NCBI GenBank assembly: GCA_009783565.1
Contig: WRDF01000003.1
Span: forward strand, 140,768 to 204,767
Direction of reading: 5' to 3'
Length of the DNA: 64,000 bases
From: Rikenellaceae bacterium
GTDB taxonomy: Bacteria; Bacteroidota; Bacteroidia; Bacteroidales; Rikenellaceae
Below the pieces are notes generated by a model. The model worked only from the letters and a program-made list of their open reading frames with translations. It was not told the origin of the DNA and did not search any database. This document shows positions 9,177 through 17,444 of this stretch, in pieces (within the stretch, counting starts at the first letter, position 1; every line of letters begins with the position of its first letter). A program made the translations under genes and the position numbers.

Positions 9177-9329
9177 GTTTTTATCGTTTTGTAAAAAATT
9201 GCACGTTATTTCGAACTGCAAAAAAACAACAAAAATAACAGAAAAACAACTATTTGCGTTAATTTTCACCGTTCATCTCCATAATTCCGGTTTTACGGCA
9301 TCGGCAGGCTATTTTTAACACTGATAAAT

Positions 9330-9371
9330 TTTCAAGCCGTATTTCCACGATCGTGGAAATACGGCTTGAAA
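9330..9371. terminator. 42-bp perfect palindrome downstream of rubredoxin
   Basis: Positions 9330-9350 are the exact reverse complement of 9351-9371, with no spacer between the arms. It begins 47 bp after the rubredoxin stop on the reverse strand, where a terminator would be expected, but the U-tract after it is weak (AAATTTATC). It could act as a terminator or as a dimeric protein-binding site. Confidence 0.6.
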
Positions 9372-9418
9372 TTCCGTTATCCGGCAGGCCGAAAACAGAT
9401 GCGTGTGTTCACTTCACG

Positions 9419-9577
9419 CTAAACGGGCACGAACTCATCCTTGCCAACGCCGCACACCGGACATACCCAATCATCGGGCAGCTCTTCGAACGGCATTCCG
9501 GGCGCAATTCCGCCATCGGGATCGCCCACTGCCGGATCATAGATCCATCCGCAGGCTTCACATTCATATTTTTGCAT
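9419..9577 (-). CDS. Rubredoxin
   Basis: A 52-residue one-iron electron carrier of the cytoplasm. Two cysteine pairs bind Fe: C-E-A-C at residues 6-9 ([12 protein letters not shown]) and C-P-V-C at residues 39-42 ([15 protein letters not shown]). The spacing and the aromatic residues W11, Y13 and W37 match classical rubredoxins. The ATG at 9577 is 24 bp downstream of a TATATTTG box (9601-9608). In anaerobes rubredoxins usually serve oxygen or peroxide reductases; no such partner is adjacent. Confidence 0.96.
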   Translation of the reverse strand: MQKYECEACGWIYDPAVGDPDGGIAPGMPFEELPDDWVCPVCGVGKDEFVPV

Positions 9578-9600
9578 GGTCGTAAAATTTATTGGTTATG

Positions 9601-9608
9601 CAAATATA
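9601..9608 (-). promoter_or_regulatory. Rubredoxin -7 box (TATATTTG)
   Basis: On the reverse strand these bases read TATATTTG, a perfect TAnnTTTG match located 24 bp upstream of the rubredoxin start codon. Confidence 0.6.
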
Positions 9609-9690
9609 CGGATTTCTCCGACTTTTACCAAAACCGCGCGTACCACGTAGAGTACACGACAGCGGGAGCATTCTGACCTTTCGAATCGTA

Positions 9691-9891
9691 ACCGAGAACT
9701 CGTAGCCCAACTCCCGCCACCGCGCGCCCAACTCCCCGTTATACACCGACCACGCTATGGTGCTTTCCGCCAAAGCAGACTTGTCCAAAATAACAGGCTC
9801 CTGCAACTCTACGCGCGCAGCCTCATCCCCGTCGTAATGAGTGACAACCTCATACAACACCAAATGAGTGATCGCACGACCGTTCAAAACC
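9691..9891 (-). pseudogene. Copied fragment of the HExxH lipoprotein gene
   Basis: These 201 bp match 12294-12494 without a gap (constant offset 2603) and with only a few base changes. They encode residues about 91-157 of the 527-residue lipoprotein, including ITHLVLYEVVTHYDGDEAAR. The matching reading frame is preserved across the fragment but then runs into unrelated sequence on the downstream side, and there is no signal peptide. It is a gene remnant left by local duplication. It lies just downstream of the two tandem copies of the 194-residue gene. Confidence 0.85.
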
Positions 9892-9948
9892 TTTCAAAGT
9901 TCCGCCGAACCGAAAACACGCTCGGTTCGACGGAATACCAATCATCTC

Positions 9949-10533
9949 TTACTCCGGAATTCCTTGCAACCATCTTATACCTACAAAGTTCTGACCCTGC
10001 GCGTCGGGATGAACGGTAATGCCCGGTATCGGAGTAGCCAAAAGCTGCATAGCCAGACGAAAGAAGAAACTCGGATGGATATACCTGTATCCATGTTCAC
10101 TGCGGAATCGGAATGCAATCTCGACAGGCACGGCAGTGACAGGGTCGAAAAGAAGGTTGATGGAAAATTTAGTCTCTCCGATGGCCACAAGCTCGTTATG
10201 TTCAAGAAAGTTAAATGCCTGTCTCACCCGCGACTGTATCGCGAGATGAGCCTGCTCGGTCATGATCACCGACTTTTTGTTGCCGTAAAAGAAATCTATA
10301 TCCGTCGGTGTTCCGTCAAGATTGGTGGCCCACTGATCATAGGAAAACTGGTTCACACTGGGATAAAGCGTGACCATTCCACCCTCATCTACATCACAAT
10401 TAAATGTGATATACACTCCCGGAGATACCTGAACATTGTAGGTGGTGGTGGTCTGATAATACACGGTTTGTGCCGTCGCCATGCCCGATGCTGCTATCAG
10501 CATCGCAAACAGTAATGCTATTCTCCTTTTCAT
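9949..10533 (-). CDS. Secreted protein of unknown family, tandem copy A
   Basis: A 194-residue protein with a signal peptide (MKRRIALLFAMLIAASGMATA, cleavage likely after residue 21). I do not recognise a domain. By my count its mature part differs at about 30 of roughly 172 positions from copy B at 10593-11177, and the last 35 residues are identical. It has conserved blocks such as NLDGTPTDIDFF, SVIMTEQAHLAIQSRV and GITVHPDAQGQNF. The predicted fold is mostly beta with a helical middle. It is probably exported to the periplasm. The start is the ATG giving a proper signal peptide and the same length as copy B. Confidence 0.75.
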   Translation of the reverse strand: MKRRIALLFAMLIAASGMATAQTVYYQTTTTYNVQVSPGVYITFNCDVDEGGMVTLYPSVNQFSYDQWATNLDGTPTDIDFFYGNKKSVIMTEQAHLAIQSRVRQAFNFLEHNELVAIGETKFSINLLFDPVTAVPVEIAFRFRSEHGYRYIHPSFFFRLAMQLLATPIPGITVHPDAQGQNFVGIRWLQGIPE

Positions 10534-10592
10534 AATTAACAGTCGTTTGAAGCTCCCCCGAGCGACCACACTCGGGGGAGGCCGATCATCAC

Positions 10593-11177
10593 TTACTCCG
10601 GAATTCCTTGCAACCATCTTATACCTACAAAGTTCTGACCCTGCGCGTCGGGATGAACGGTAATGCCCGGTATCGGAGTAGCCAGAAGCTGCATAGCCAG
10701 ACGCAGGAAAAACTCCGGATGGATATACCTCCAACCCTTCTCCTTGCCGAATCGGAATGCAATCTCGACAGGCACGGCAGTGACGGGATTGAAGCGAAGG
10801 CTGATGGAAAGTCTATGCTCTCCGATGGCCACAAGGTCGTTATGTTCAAGAAAATTGAATGCCATTCCCACCCGCGACTGTATCGCGAGATGAGCCTGCT
10901 CGGTCATTATCACCGACTTTTTGTTGCCGAGAAAGAAATCGATATCCGTCGGCGTTCCGTCGAGATTGCTCGGCCACCGCTCATGAATAAATTGACTCCC
11001 GCTGGGATAGATCGTAACCAATCCGCTATCATCTACATCACAATTAAATGTCACATACACCCCCGGCGATACCTGGATATTGTAAGTGGTGGTGGTCTGA
11101 TAATACACGGCCTGTGCCGTCGCCATGCCCGGCGCTGTCATGAGCGCCGTCAGCATTATTATTACTCTCGTTCTCAT
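10593..11177 (-). CDS. Secreted protein of unknown family, tandem copy B
   Basis: A 194-residue exported protein (signal MRTRVIIMLTALMTAPGMATA), the tandem paralogue of copy A. Its ATG lies only 2 bp after the stop of the 527-residue HExxH lipoprotein gene, so the two are almost certainly co-translated. This copy is probably the original partner and copy A the duplicate. No domain recognised. The two copies share YYQTTTTYN at the mature N-terminus and end in IRWLQGIPE. Periplasmic location is inferred. Confidence 0.78.
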   Translation of the reverse strand: MRTRVIIMLTALMTAPGMATAQAVYYQTTTTYNIQVSPGVYVTFNCDVDDSGLVTIYPSGSQFIHERWPSNLDGTPTDIDFFLGNKKSVIMTEQAHLAIQSRVGMAFNFLEHNDLVAIGEHRLSISLRFNPVTAVPVEIAFRFGKEKGWRYIHPEFFLRLAMQLLATPIPGITVHPDAQGQNFVGIRWLQGIPE

Positions 11178-11179
11178 GA

Positions 11180-12763
11180 TTAACAGTCGTTTGTAAGTTC
11201 GTGTAAAGTGGTGATACTGATAAAGCCTGTCCGGCCGGTGTTGTACGTATAGCCCGCATAATTATTGGCCGGATGGTCGAACCCCTGTATGCTCGCAGCA
11301 GTTTTCTTAAATGCCGTATCGAAAGCACCGTTTGAGATGCCCGGTTGCAGAAACCCTTTGGGAGTTAAATGCCGGTCTACCAAGTCGGGAATCTCAGAAT
11401 ACATACTATCGTCACCATTATAGTACTCATCCCATTTGCTTCCCGGCTCGAACCCGTGCTGCCTGCTGACAAACATATATTGCGCGATCTGAGCCTCCAT
11501 CTCGATATTCATCAGGTTGTCGATGTAGCTCTGAATGTTCGGCTCGTGATAAGCCTGAAACGCATGGAACATCTCGTGAAGCAACGCGCTGCTCTCGGCG
11601 CCGCCCTTAGTGCCGAGATTAACAGTTGCATTACCCGCACCGTCGGTAAATCCAAATCCACTGTTGTAGGTGTTGGGATTTATATTTATAAATAAAGTCT
11701 TCCCATTGAGCTTCTTGACCAGTTCGCTGTAAAGCGCACCACCCAAACAGTCGACCATAATCTCTTCGAGCAGCCGCTCCAGCAACTTCCAATTCTCATC
11801 GATCATGTTCGAATTACGGAAAATCGCCTTAGCCTTAGGTGCAATTTGGCCGTTACCCCCGCCATCGTCACCGCCGGGGCTGCCTAAGCCTGCGGGTTCA
11901 TCGCCGTAATATCCACGAACGATAAAAAAGTACATAACCTCACTGACGACATACGTCACAACATGAGAACTCATCAGCATACCCTCCAACATCTCCAAAA
12001 ATTCCTCGAATATCCGGTACGCCGTCTCGGCATGTATCTGACCCGCTACGGTAAAGATCATGATGTCATTCAAGCCGGGAGCACAATCCAAAATGACCCC
12101 GAACGAAAAATATCTGGACTGGATCGCGCTAAGCACTATCCCGAACCTCTGGGGAAACTGCAACAGGAATAATTCAATGTCACTCCATGTTCCCAAAAGG
12201 TGGACAAATGTGTTAAAATACACTTCATATAAACCCACGCCCGACGACCTGGTCGCAAACGCCGAAACATCGGGCTCGGGCTGCCTGCCTGCCACCGAGA
12301 ACTCGTAGCCCAACTCCCGCCACCGCGCGCCCAACTCCCCGTTATGCACCGACCACGCTATGGTGCTTTCCGCCAAAGCAGCCTTGTCGAGGATAACAGG
12401 CTCCTGCAACTCTACGCGCGCAGCCTCATCCCCGTCGTAATGAGTGACAACCTCATACAACACCAAATGAGTGATCGCACGACCGTTCAAAACCGGCAGC
12501 AGAAAGTGATGACTCCTGCCGCCAAGAATCAACACAGACTCGTTGGGCAACGGAGTGCCATGTTTGGAAATCTGACGCCAGTCCGACTCCCAATCGGGAA
12601 GGGTGCGAACAGCGTCCATAAACGCATGGCCCGTGGCGGTCAAAGTGCTCTCGTCGAACCCGCGATCATGCTCACGCTCAGGAGGGCCGTGAGCGCAGGA
12701 AAAAAGGAAGATCCCCGCCAAAAACGACACGCATGAATAAAGAATAGTCTTTACCATAAGCAC
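11180..12763 (-). CDS. Lipoprotein with HExxH metallopeptidase-like motif
   Basis: A 527-residue predicted lipoprotein (lipobox LFSC, Cys 23). Residues 396-400 are H-E-M-F-H within ESSALLHEMFHAFQAYHE, a zincin signature. Glutamates at 421 and 423 (NIEMEAQIAQY) are candidates for the third zinc ligand of a gluzincin. A glycine-rich linker (residues about 288-306) separates an N-terminal region of unknown fold from the catalytic-like region. The gene is followed at 2 bp by the 194-residue secreted gene, and part of it (residues about 91-157) has been copied to 9691-9891. I do not recognise the full-length family. It is probably a surface or periplasmic metallopeptidase, but activity is inferred only from the motif. 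Confidence 0.72.
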   Translation of the reverse strand: MLMVKTILYSCVSFLAGIFLFSCAHGPPEREHDRGFDESTLTATGHAFMDAVRTLPDWESDWRQISKHGTPLPNESVLILGGRSHHFLLPVLNGRAITHLVLYEVVTHYDGDEAARVELQEPVILDKAALAESTIAWSVHNGELGARWRELGYEFSVAGRQPEPDVSAFATRSSGVGLYEVYFNTFVHLLGTWSDIELFLLQFPQRFGIVLSAIQSRYFSFGVILDCAPGLNDIMIFTVAGQIHAETAYRIFEEFLEMLEGMLMSSHVVTYVVSEVMYFFIVRGYYGDEPAGLGSPGGDDGGGNGQIAPKAKAIFRNSNMIDENWKLLERLLEEIMVDCLGGALYSELVKKLNGKTLFININPNTYNSGFGFTDGAGNATVNLGTKGGAESSALLHEMFHAFQAYHEPNIQSYIDNLMNIEMEAQIAQYMFVSRQHGFEPGSKWDEYYNGDDSMYSEIPDLVDRHLTPKGFLQPGISNGAFDTAFKKTAASIQGFDHPANNYAGYTYNTGRTGFISITTLHELTNDC

Positions 12764-12843
12764 TAATATCAGTTAATGCCGAAAGATAAATAACCAAAAT
12801 GAGAAAAACAAATAATTACCGCTAAAAACAGTAAAAGCACCGA

Positions 12844-14169
12844 TTAAATCTGCTTCTCGTGCCAACGCGCCTTTTTCATATAAAGCAGCGAGACCGCAAG
12901 CATCGATACCCCGTAAAGCACTTCGACCAGCCATACATGCGCAACGTCGGTCGCTATACGGAATGCAAGATAATAAGTCATGATAATATAGACAATAAGT
13001 ATCCCCGTCTCGATCCACATTGCGTCGCGCGTATTACCCGTTCCCGAAATCGCCAGAAAATAAATAAATCCCACGACACCGAACGGAATCGCTATCAACA
13101 TCACATACATCGACGGCAAAGATGCGGCGATAAGTTCCGCATTGTTGGAATATATACGCAAGAACAGCGACGGGAAAATCGCCGCGAACAGAAACAGCGG
13201 CAGAACGCACAGCACGCTCATCTTTACGATGCGCAAGCACAGCGGCATCACTTCGTCCTGCTTTTGTGCACCCATCAGGTTGCTCACCATCGAACTGCCC
13301 GTAGTCGCAAATGCAATGGTGAAAATAAACAGCAGCGAAGAGACCTGCCGAGCGAGGTTCGAAGCCGCGAGCGCACGCTCTCCCATATGCTCGATTGCGA
13401 GGAAAAAGAAAAGCCATGTGCCGCACGAGAGAAAATATTGCAACATCGTCCAGCTCGAAACATTAAATATCTGCCGCAGTACGCTCCACGAAGGACGCGT
13501 CCAGCGGAACATCCCATAGTACTGATAATCCGTATAATAGCGCGTATAAACGACCATTAACGCCAACGAAATAAGCCCCGCGATCGACGATCCGAGAGCC
13601 GCTCCCGCAATGCCCATCGCCGGAAATCCGAACCGCCCGAAGATCAGCACGTAGTTCAGCGCCACACTGCTCAGCACCATCACGATGCCGTTCAGCGTCA
13701 GTATCCGCGTCTTCGTAAGAGCCATGAAGTAAGCACGGTACATGATCACGCCGAACGAGAAGAAGAACCCGTAAGACCGCCACCGCACATACGATAGCGT
13801 CGCATCACACACCGCTTCCGACGTGATGAAGCTGCGCAGCAGCACCGGCGAAAAGAAATACGAAAATAAAAGCAACACTGCCGCCAGCACCATCATTATC
13901 ATCATCCCCTGATGAAAGATCAGCCCTATGTGCTTATACTGCTGCTGCCCGTTGCGCCGCGCCATGAGGATCTGCACCCCGACACCGAACCCTAAGCCGA
14001 ACATATACAGAACCATATGATATATCGTCCCCAGTCCCGACGCACCGAATTCGACCTCCCCTACCCGTCCCATAAATATCGCGTCGGTCATGCCGAGCAG
14101 ATGCTCCATGACGAGACTTATGAGCACCGGATAGGTGATCGTCCAAATATTTTTATAAGAGAAATCCAC
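12844..14169 (-). CDS. MATE-family efflux transporter
   Basis: A 441-residue inner-membrane multidrug/toxin-extrusion carrier with about 12 hydrophobic segments in two homologous halves. It starts YKNIWTITYPVLISLVMEHLLGMTDAIFMGRVGEVEFGASG, the MATE N-terminal pattern. The second half has ASNLARQVSSLLFIFTIAFATTGSSMVSNLMGAQKQDE. It uses a cation gradient to expel compounds; the substrate is unknown. A TAnnTTTG box on the reverse strand (14222-14229) lies about 53 bp upstream. Confidence 0.92.
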   Translation of the reverse strand: MDFSYKNIWTITYPVLISLVMEHLLGMTDAIFMGRVGEVEFGASGLGTIYHMVLYMFGLGFGVGVQILMARRNGQQQYKHIGLIFHQGMMIMMVLAAVLLLFSYFFSPVLLRSFITSEAVCDATLSYVRWRSYGFFFSFGVIMYRAYFMALTKTRILTLNGIVMVLSSVALNYVLIFGRFGFPAMGIAGAALGSSIAGLISLALMVVYTRYYTDYQYYGMFRWTRPSWSVLRQIFNVSSWTMLQYFLSCGTWLFFFLAIEHMGERALAASNLARQVSSLLFIFTIAFATTGSSMVSNLMGAQKQDEVMPLCLRIVKMSVLCVLPLFLFAAIFPSLFLRIYSNNAELIAASLPSMYVMLIAIPFGVVGFIYFLAISGTGNTRDAMWIETGILIVYIIMTYYLAFRIATDVAHVWLVEVLYGVSMLAVSLLYMKKARWHEKQI

Positions 14170-14221
14170 CGTTTTTATCTCCCTCTTTATGCTGTTATTC
14201 CATTAACACAAAAACGGGGTA

Positions 14222-14229
14222 CAAAGGTA
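14222..14229 (-). promoter_or_regulatory. MATE gene -7 box (TACCTTTG)
   Basis: The reverse strand reads TACCTTTG, matching TAnnTTTG, 53 bp upstream of the transporter start. It is divergent from the box at 14274. Confidence 0.55.
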
Positions 14230-14273
14230 GTGATTTTTTTGAATTATTAGTCGAAATATTTTATTTTTGTTTG

Positions 14274-14281
14274 TACTTTTG
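14274..14281 (+). promoter_or_regulatory. Lipoprotein gene -7 box (TACTTTTG)
   Basis: Forward TACTTTTG matches the Bacteroidetes -7 consensus, 42 bp before the ATG at 14324. An upstream T-rich stretch could hold the -33 element. Confidence 0.5.
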
Positions 14282-14323
14282 TTCATAATGAAATTCGGTA
14301 ACCAACCAAAATGAAAGCGAATA

Positions 14324-15247
14324 ATGAAAAGAACAGCATTTATTAAAAGGCTGCTCGTACTAACGACTATCGCATCGGTAGTATGTGCGTGTGGTAATAG
14401 CGCCGTCAGAATCGAAGGAGATACAGTTACCCTGCCGAATATCGGCATGACTGTCAGCATGGAAACATTTGCTTTTATCCGGCAATGTGAAAAAGACAGC
14501 CAATATGATTTGTGGGAAGTCAAAATTACGACAAACCCGGAATTAGGGAGCGCCATCAGGCTTGGAGAGAGAGGGTTTGCCCTTATCCCGATAGCAAATG
14601 TAACGGGGGATGGTATTATTATCGAAACAGTAAATATGACGGGCACTGATTTTTCGTTCAGAATGCCCAAAGATAAAACGCCTGTGTCATACCGGGTCAA
14701 GATCGACGGTAAAGTTTTGACCTACCATTACGAAAAAAAGATATGGACGTATAGCGCTGATGATACTGATTTCGAGCCTGCCTCAGAAAGCGGTATGCAG
14801 ACAAATACCGAAGCGAAACAAACGACTGCGCCTGAGCCGGCGAAGTCGAATCCCGATTTTACCGGTTTACCCGTGAAGCTTACTGTCGACGAAAAAGAAT
14901 ATATATTTCACGATTTAAAAGTGTCGAAAGCCAGAGATGATATTCATTACAAAATTTTCGGAGAAGTCAGGGATGTTATTTATATCACTGCTTATACTAA
15001 AAGCGATGTTTCTTATTCATTAGGCGAACATTCAAGCGGAAGTGATTTTCCGGTATGGTGTGTTTATCTTGGAGATGGCGCACAACATTGGCCATCTTGT
15101 GTAGAACTTAAACGGACAGACGTTCCCGATGAAATTGCTCTTGTTTACGGACCTTTCAGTTTTTCCGGTGAAGTAAGCAATATTGTTCTATTTGAAAAAG
15201 AGAAAACATCAAATCAACGCAAAGTGGGCTATAATGGAGATAAATGA
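14324..15247 (+). CDS. Lipoprotein of unknown function
   Basis: A 307-residue predicted lipoprotein (signal ending ASVVCACGNS, lipobox Cys 23 or so). I do not recognise a family. A beta-rich first part (residues about 27-145) is joined by a Thr/Glu/Pro-rich linker (about 150-178, EAKQTTAPEPAKSNPD) to a second beta-rich part. This suggests two small beta domains exposed in the periplasm or at the outer membrane. It is a single gene with its own promoter box and converges on uvrB. Confidence 0.7.
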   Translation: MKRTAFIKRLLVLTTIASVVCACGNSAVRIEGDTVTLPNIGMTVSMETFAFIRQCEKDSQYDLWEVKITTNPELGSAIRLGERGFALIPIANVTGDGIIIETVNMTGTDFSFRMPKDKTPVSYRVKIDGKVLTYHYEKKIWTYSADDTDFEPASESGMQTNTEAKQTTAPEPAKSNPDFTGLPVKLTVDEKEYIFHDLKVSKARDDIHYKIFGEVRDVIYITAYTKSDVSYSLGEHSSGSDFPVWCVYLGDGAQHWPSCVELKRTDVPDEIALVYGPFSFSGEVSNIVLFEKEKTSNQRKVGYNGDK

Positions 15248-15349
15248 AATTATGACTTGAAACCCCTGTGCGAACGAAAAAGAGTTGTTGTGCCGACACG
15301 TACGATAATAATGCGTTTAATACCGTGACAGAACTTAATAACCCGGAAC

Positions 15350-17359
15350 TCACTCCCTCTCTTTCAGCGCATACATCAGGTCGCGGTAGCGGGCAGCTTC
15401 GAGAAAATCGAGACGCAGAGCGGCCTCTTCCATCTTCTTTTTGGCGTCGGCGATGGCAGCCTCCAATTCCGCTACGGTAACGTATTCTCCACGCACATCG
15501 GCCGCAGTCGCGAGTTTGCCGCCGACCAACGGATAAACGACATTGCCGAAACCGCTCATATCTGCCCCCGAAGTCATTATTCCGCGCATGGTTTTGCGCG
15601 CAGCGGTGGGAATAAGGCCGTTCTGCATATTGTAGGTGATCTGTTTTTCGCGGCGGCGGTTGCTTTCCGTTATGGCCATCGCCATCGAGTCGGTACGCCG
15701 CTCGGCATACATTATAACATTGCCGTTGGCATGACGCGCCGCACGTCCGGCGGTCTGGGTGAGCGACCGTTCGTTGCGCAGAAAACCCTCCTTGTCGGCA
15801 TCCATGATGGCGACCAATGAGACTTCCGGCAAATCGAGCCCCTCGCGCAGGAGATTAACCCCTATCAGCACGTCGAACGAACCGGCGCGCAGGTCGTCGA
15901 GTATCTGTACGCGTTCCAGCGTATCCACGTCCGAATGTATGTAACGATTCCGCACCCCGACGCGGTCGAAATATTTCGACAGTTCTTCGGCCATGCGCTT
16001 GGTCAGCGTGGTCACCAGCACACGCTCTTCGCGCCGTACGCGTTCGTCGATTTCTTCCATCAGGTCGTCGATCTGATTGTCGGTGATCTTGACACGCAGC
16101 GGCGGGTCGACCAGACCTGTCGGGCGAATGAGCTGCTCGACGATAGCGCCCTCCGATTTTATCAATTCGAAATCGGCGGGCGTGGCGCTCACGTAAACCG
16201 TATTACCCATCATCGACTCGAATTCCTCGAATTTCAGCGGCCGGTTGTCTATCGCCGCGGGCAGACGGTAGCCATACTCCACCAGGTTCTCCTTGCGCGC
16301 ACGGTCGCCGCCGTACATCGCGCGCACCTGCGGAATCGTAACATGACTCTCGTCGATTATCATAAGATAATCTTTCGGGAAATAATCGAGCAGGCAGAAA
16401 GGTCGGCTGCCCGGCGGACGCCCGTCAAAATAACGCGAGTAGTTCTCTATGCCGCTGCAATAGCCCAACTCGCGGATCATCTCCAAATCATACTCTACGC
16501 GCTGCTTTATGCGTTGCGCTTCGACCGGCCGCCCTTCGCGTTCGAACATGAGTATCTGCTTGCCCAAGTCTACCTCGATTTGCGCGAGGGCGGTGTTGAT
16601 GCGCTCTTTTGTCGTGACGAATAGGTTCGCGGGATATATTATCGCCTGCTCCAACAGCGTCAGCCGCTGTCCCGACGCGGGGTCTATAGTCGCTATCATC
16701 TCCACCTCGTCGTCGTAGAACATCACGCGGAAACACTGCTCGCCATAAGCCGGAAAAATATCTATCGTGTCGCCGCTCACGCGGAACGTTCCGCGCGTAA
16801 GGTCGCTTTCGGTGCGCGTGTAGAGCGCTTCGACCAGCGAGTAAAGGAATTTGCGGCGGCTGACCACCTCGCCCTTGCGTATCTTCACCGACGTGGCGTA
16901 AAAGTCCTCAGGATTGCCGATACCGTACAGGCATGACACGCTCGAAACCACGATTATATCGCTGCGCCCCGACAGCAGCGAGGATGTGGTTTTAAGCCTC
17001 ATCTGCTCGATCTCTTCGTTGATCGAGAGGTCTTTTTCAATATAAATATCGCTGGCGGGCAGATACGCCTCAGGCTGATAATAGTCGTAATAAGAGACGA
17101 AATATTCGACTGCGTTATCGGGAAAGAAGTTCCGGAACTCGCCGTAGAGCTGCGCCGCAAGCGTTTTGTTATGGCTCAGCACGAGTGTCGGACGGTTGAT
17201 ATGCTCGATGACGTTGGCTACGGTGAACGTCTTGCCCGAACCTGTCACGCCCATCAAAGTGTTGTGCTTGCCGTGTCCTTCGAGCGCACTCACAAGTCGA
17301 GATATCGCTTCCGGCTGGTCGCCCGTGGGCCTGTAATCCGAAACCAACTTGAAATCCAT
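15350..17359 (-). CDS. uvrB: Excinuclease ABC subunit B
   Basis: UvrB is the damage-verification helicase of nucleotide excision repair. The 669-residue chain has the N-terminal FKLVSDYRPTGDQPEAI, Walker A GVTGSGKTFT (about residue 40), the beta-hairpin YYDYYQPEAYLP (about 93), DEAD-like IDESH (about 335), helicase motif VI TQTAGRAARHANGNVI (about 540), and the C-terminal UVR motif KKMEEAALRLDFLEAARYRDLM (about 640) that contacts UvrC. The start gives the family N-terminus. A TATCTTTG box on the reverse strand ends only 3 bp before the ATG, which implies a leaderless or nearly leaderless mRNA. Confidence 0.97.
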   Translation of the reverse strand: MDFKLVSDYRPTGDQPEAISRLVSALEGHGKHNTLMGVTGSGKTFTVANVIEHINRPTLVLSHNKTLAAQLYGEFRNFFPDNAVEYFVSYYDYYQPEAYLPASDIYIEKDLSINEEIEQMRLKTTSSLLSGRSDIIVVSSVSCLYGIGNPEDFYATSVKIRKGEVVSRRKFLYSLVEALYTRTESDLTRGTFRVSGDTIDIFPAYGEQCFRVMFYDDEVEMIATIDPASGQRLTLLEQAIIYPANLFVTTKERINTALAQIEVDLGKQILMFEREGRPVEAQRIKQRVEYDLEMIRELGYCSGIENYSRYFDGRPPGSRPFCLLDYFPKDYLMIIDESHVTIPQVRAMYGGDRARKENLVEYGYRLPAAIDNRPLKFEEFESMMGNTVYVSATPADFELIKSEGAIVEQLIRPTGLVDPPLRVKITDNQIDDLMEEIDERVRREERVLVTTLTKRMAEELSKYFDRVGVRNRYIHSDVDTLERVQILDDLRAGSFDVLIGVNLLREGLDLPEVSLVAIMDADKEGFLRNERSLTQTAGRAARHANGNVIMYAERRTDSMAMAITESNRRREKQITYNMQNGLIPTAARKTMRGIMTSGADMSGFGNVVYPLVGGKLATAADVRGEYVTVAELEAAIADAKKKMEEAALRLDFLEAARYRDLMYALKERE

Positions 17360-17362
17360 TCT

Positions 17363-17370
17363 ACAAAGAT
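17363..17370 (-). promoter_or_regulatory. uvrB -7 box (TATCTTTG)
   Basis: Reverse-strand TATCTTTG is a perfect TAnnTTTG match, with its last base 3 bp upstream of the uvrB ATG. Transcription from it would start at about the start codon. Confidence 0.5.
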
Positions 17371-17415
17371 ACGGATTTTATCGATTGTAAATTACGGGGA
17401 ATAGCAATAGTTTTT

Positions 17416-17423
17416 TATCTTTG
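17416..17423 (+). promoter_or_regulatory. serS -7 box (TATCTTTG)
   Basis: Forward TATCTTTG matches the consensus, 21 bp upstream of the serS ATG at 17445. It is divergent from the uvrB box about 45 bp away. Confidence 0.6.
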
Positions 17424-17444
17424 CGCAATAAATATGAGACACAT

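Noticed and set aside
9691..12763. The HExxH locus considered as a polymorphic toxin with immunity genes
   Set aside because: The copied fragment is from the N-terminal half, not a C-terminal toxin tip, both partners have export signals, and no secretion-system domain is seen. I keep only the weaker protease/partner reading.
14170..14323. A riboswitch in front of the MATE transporter gene
   Set aside because: The leader after the -7 box is only about 45 nt, too short for a known ligand-binding riboswitch, and no typical motif is seen.
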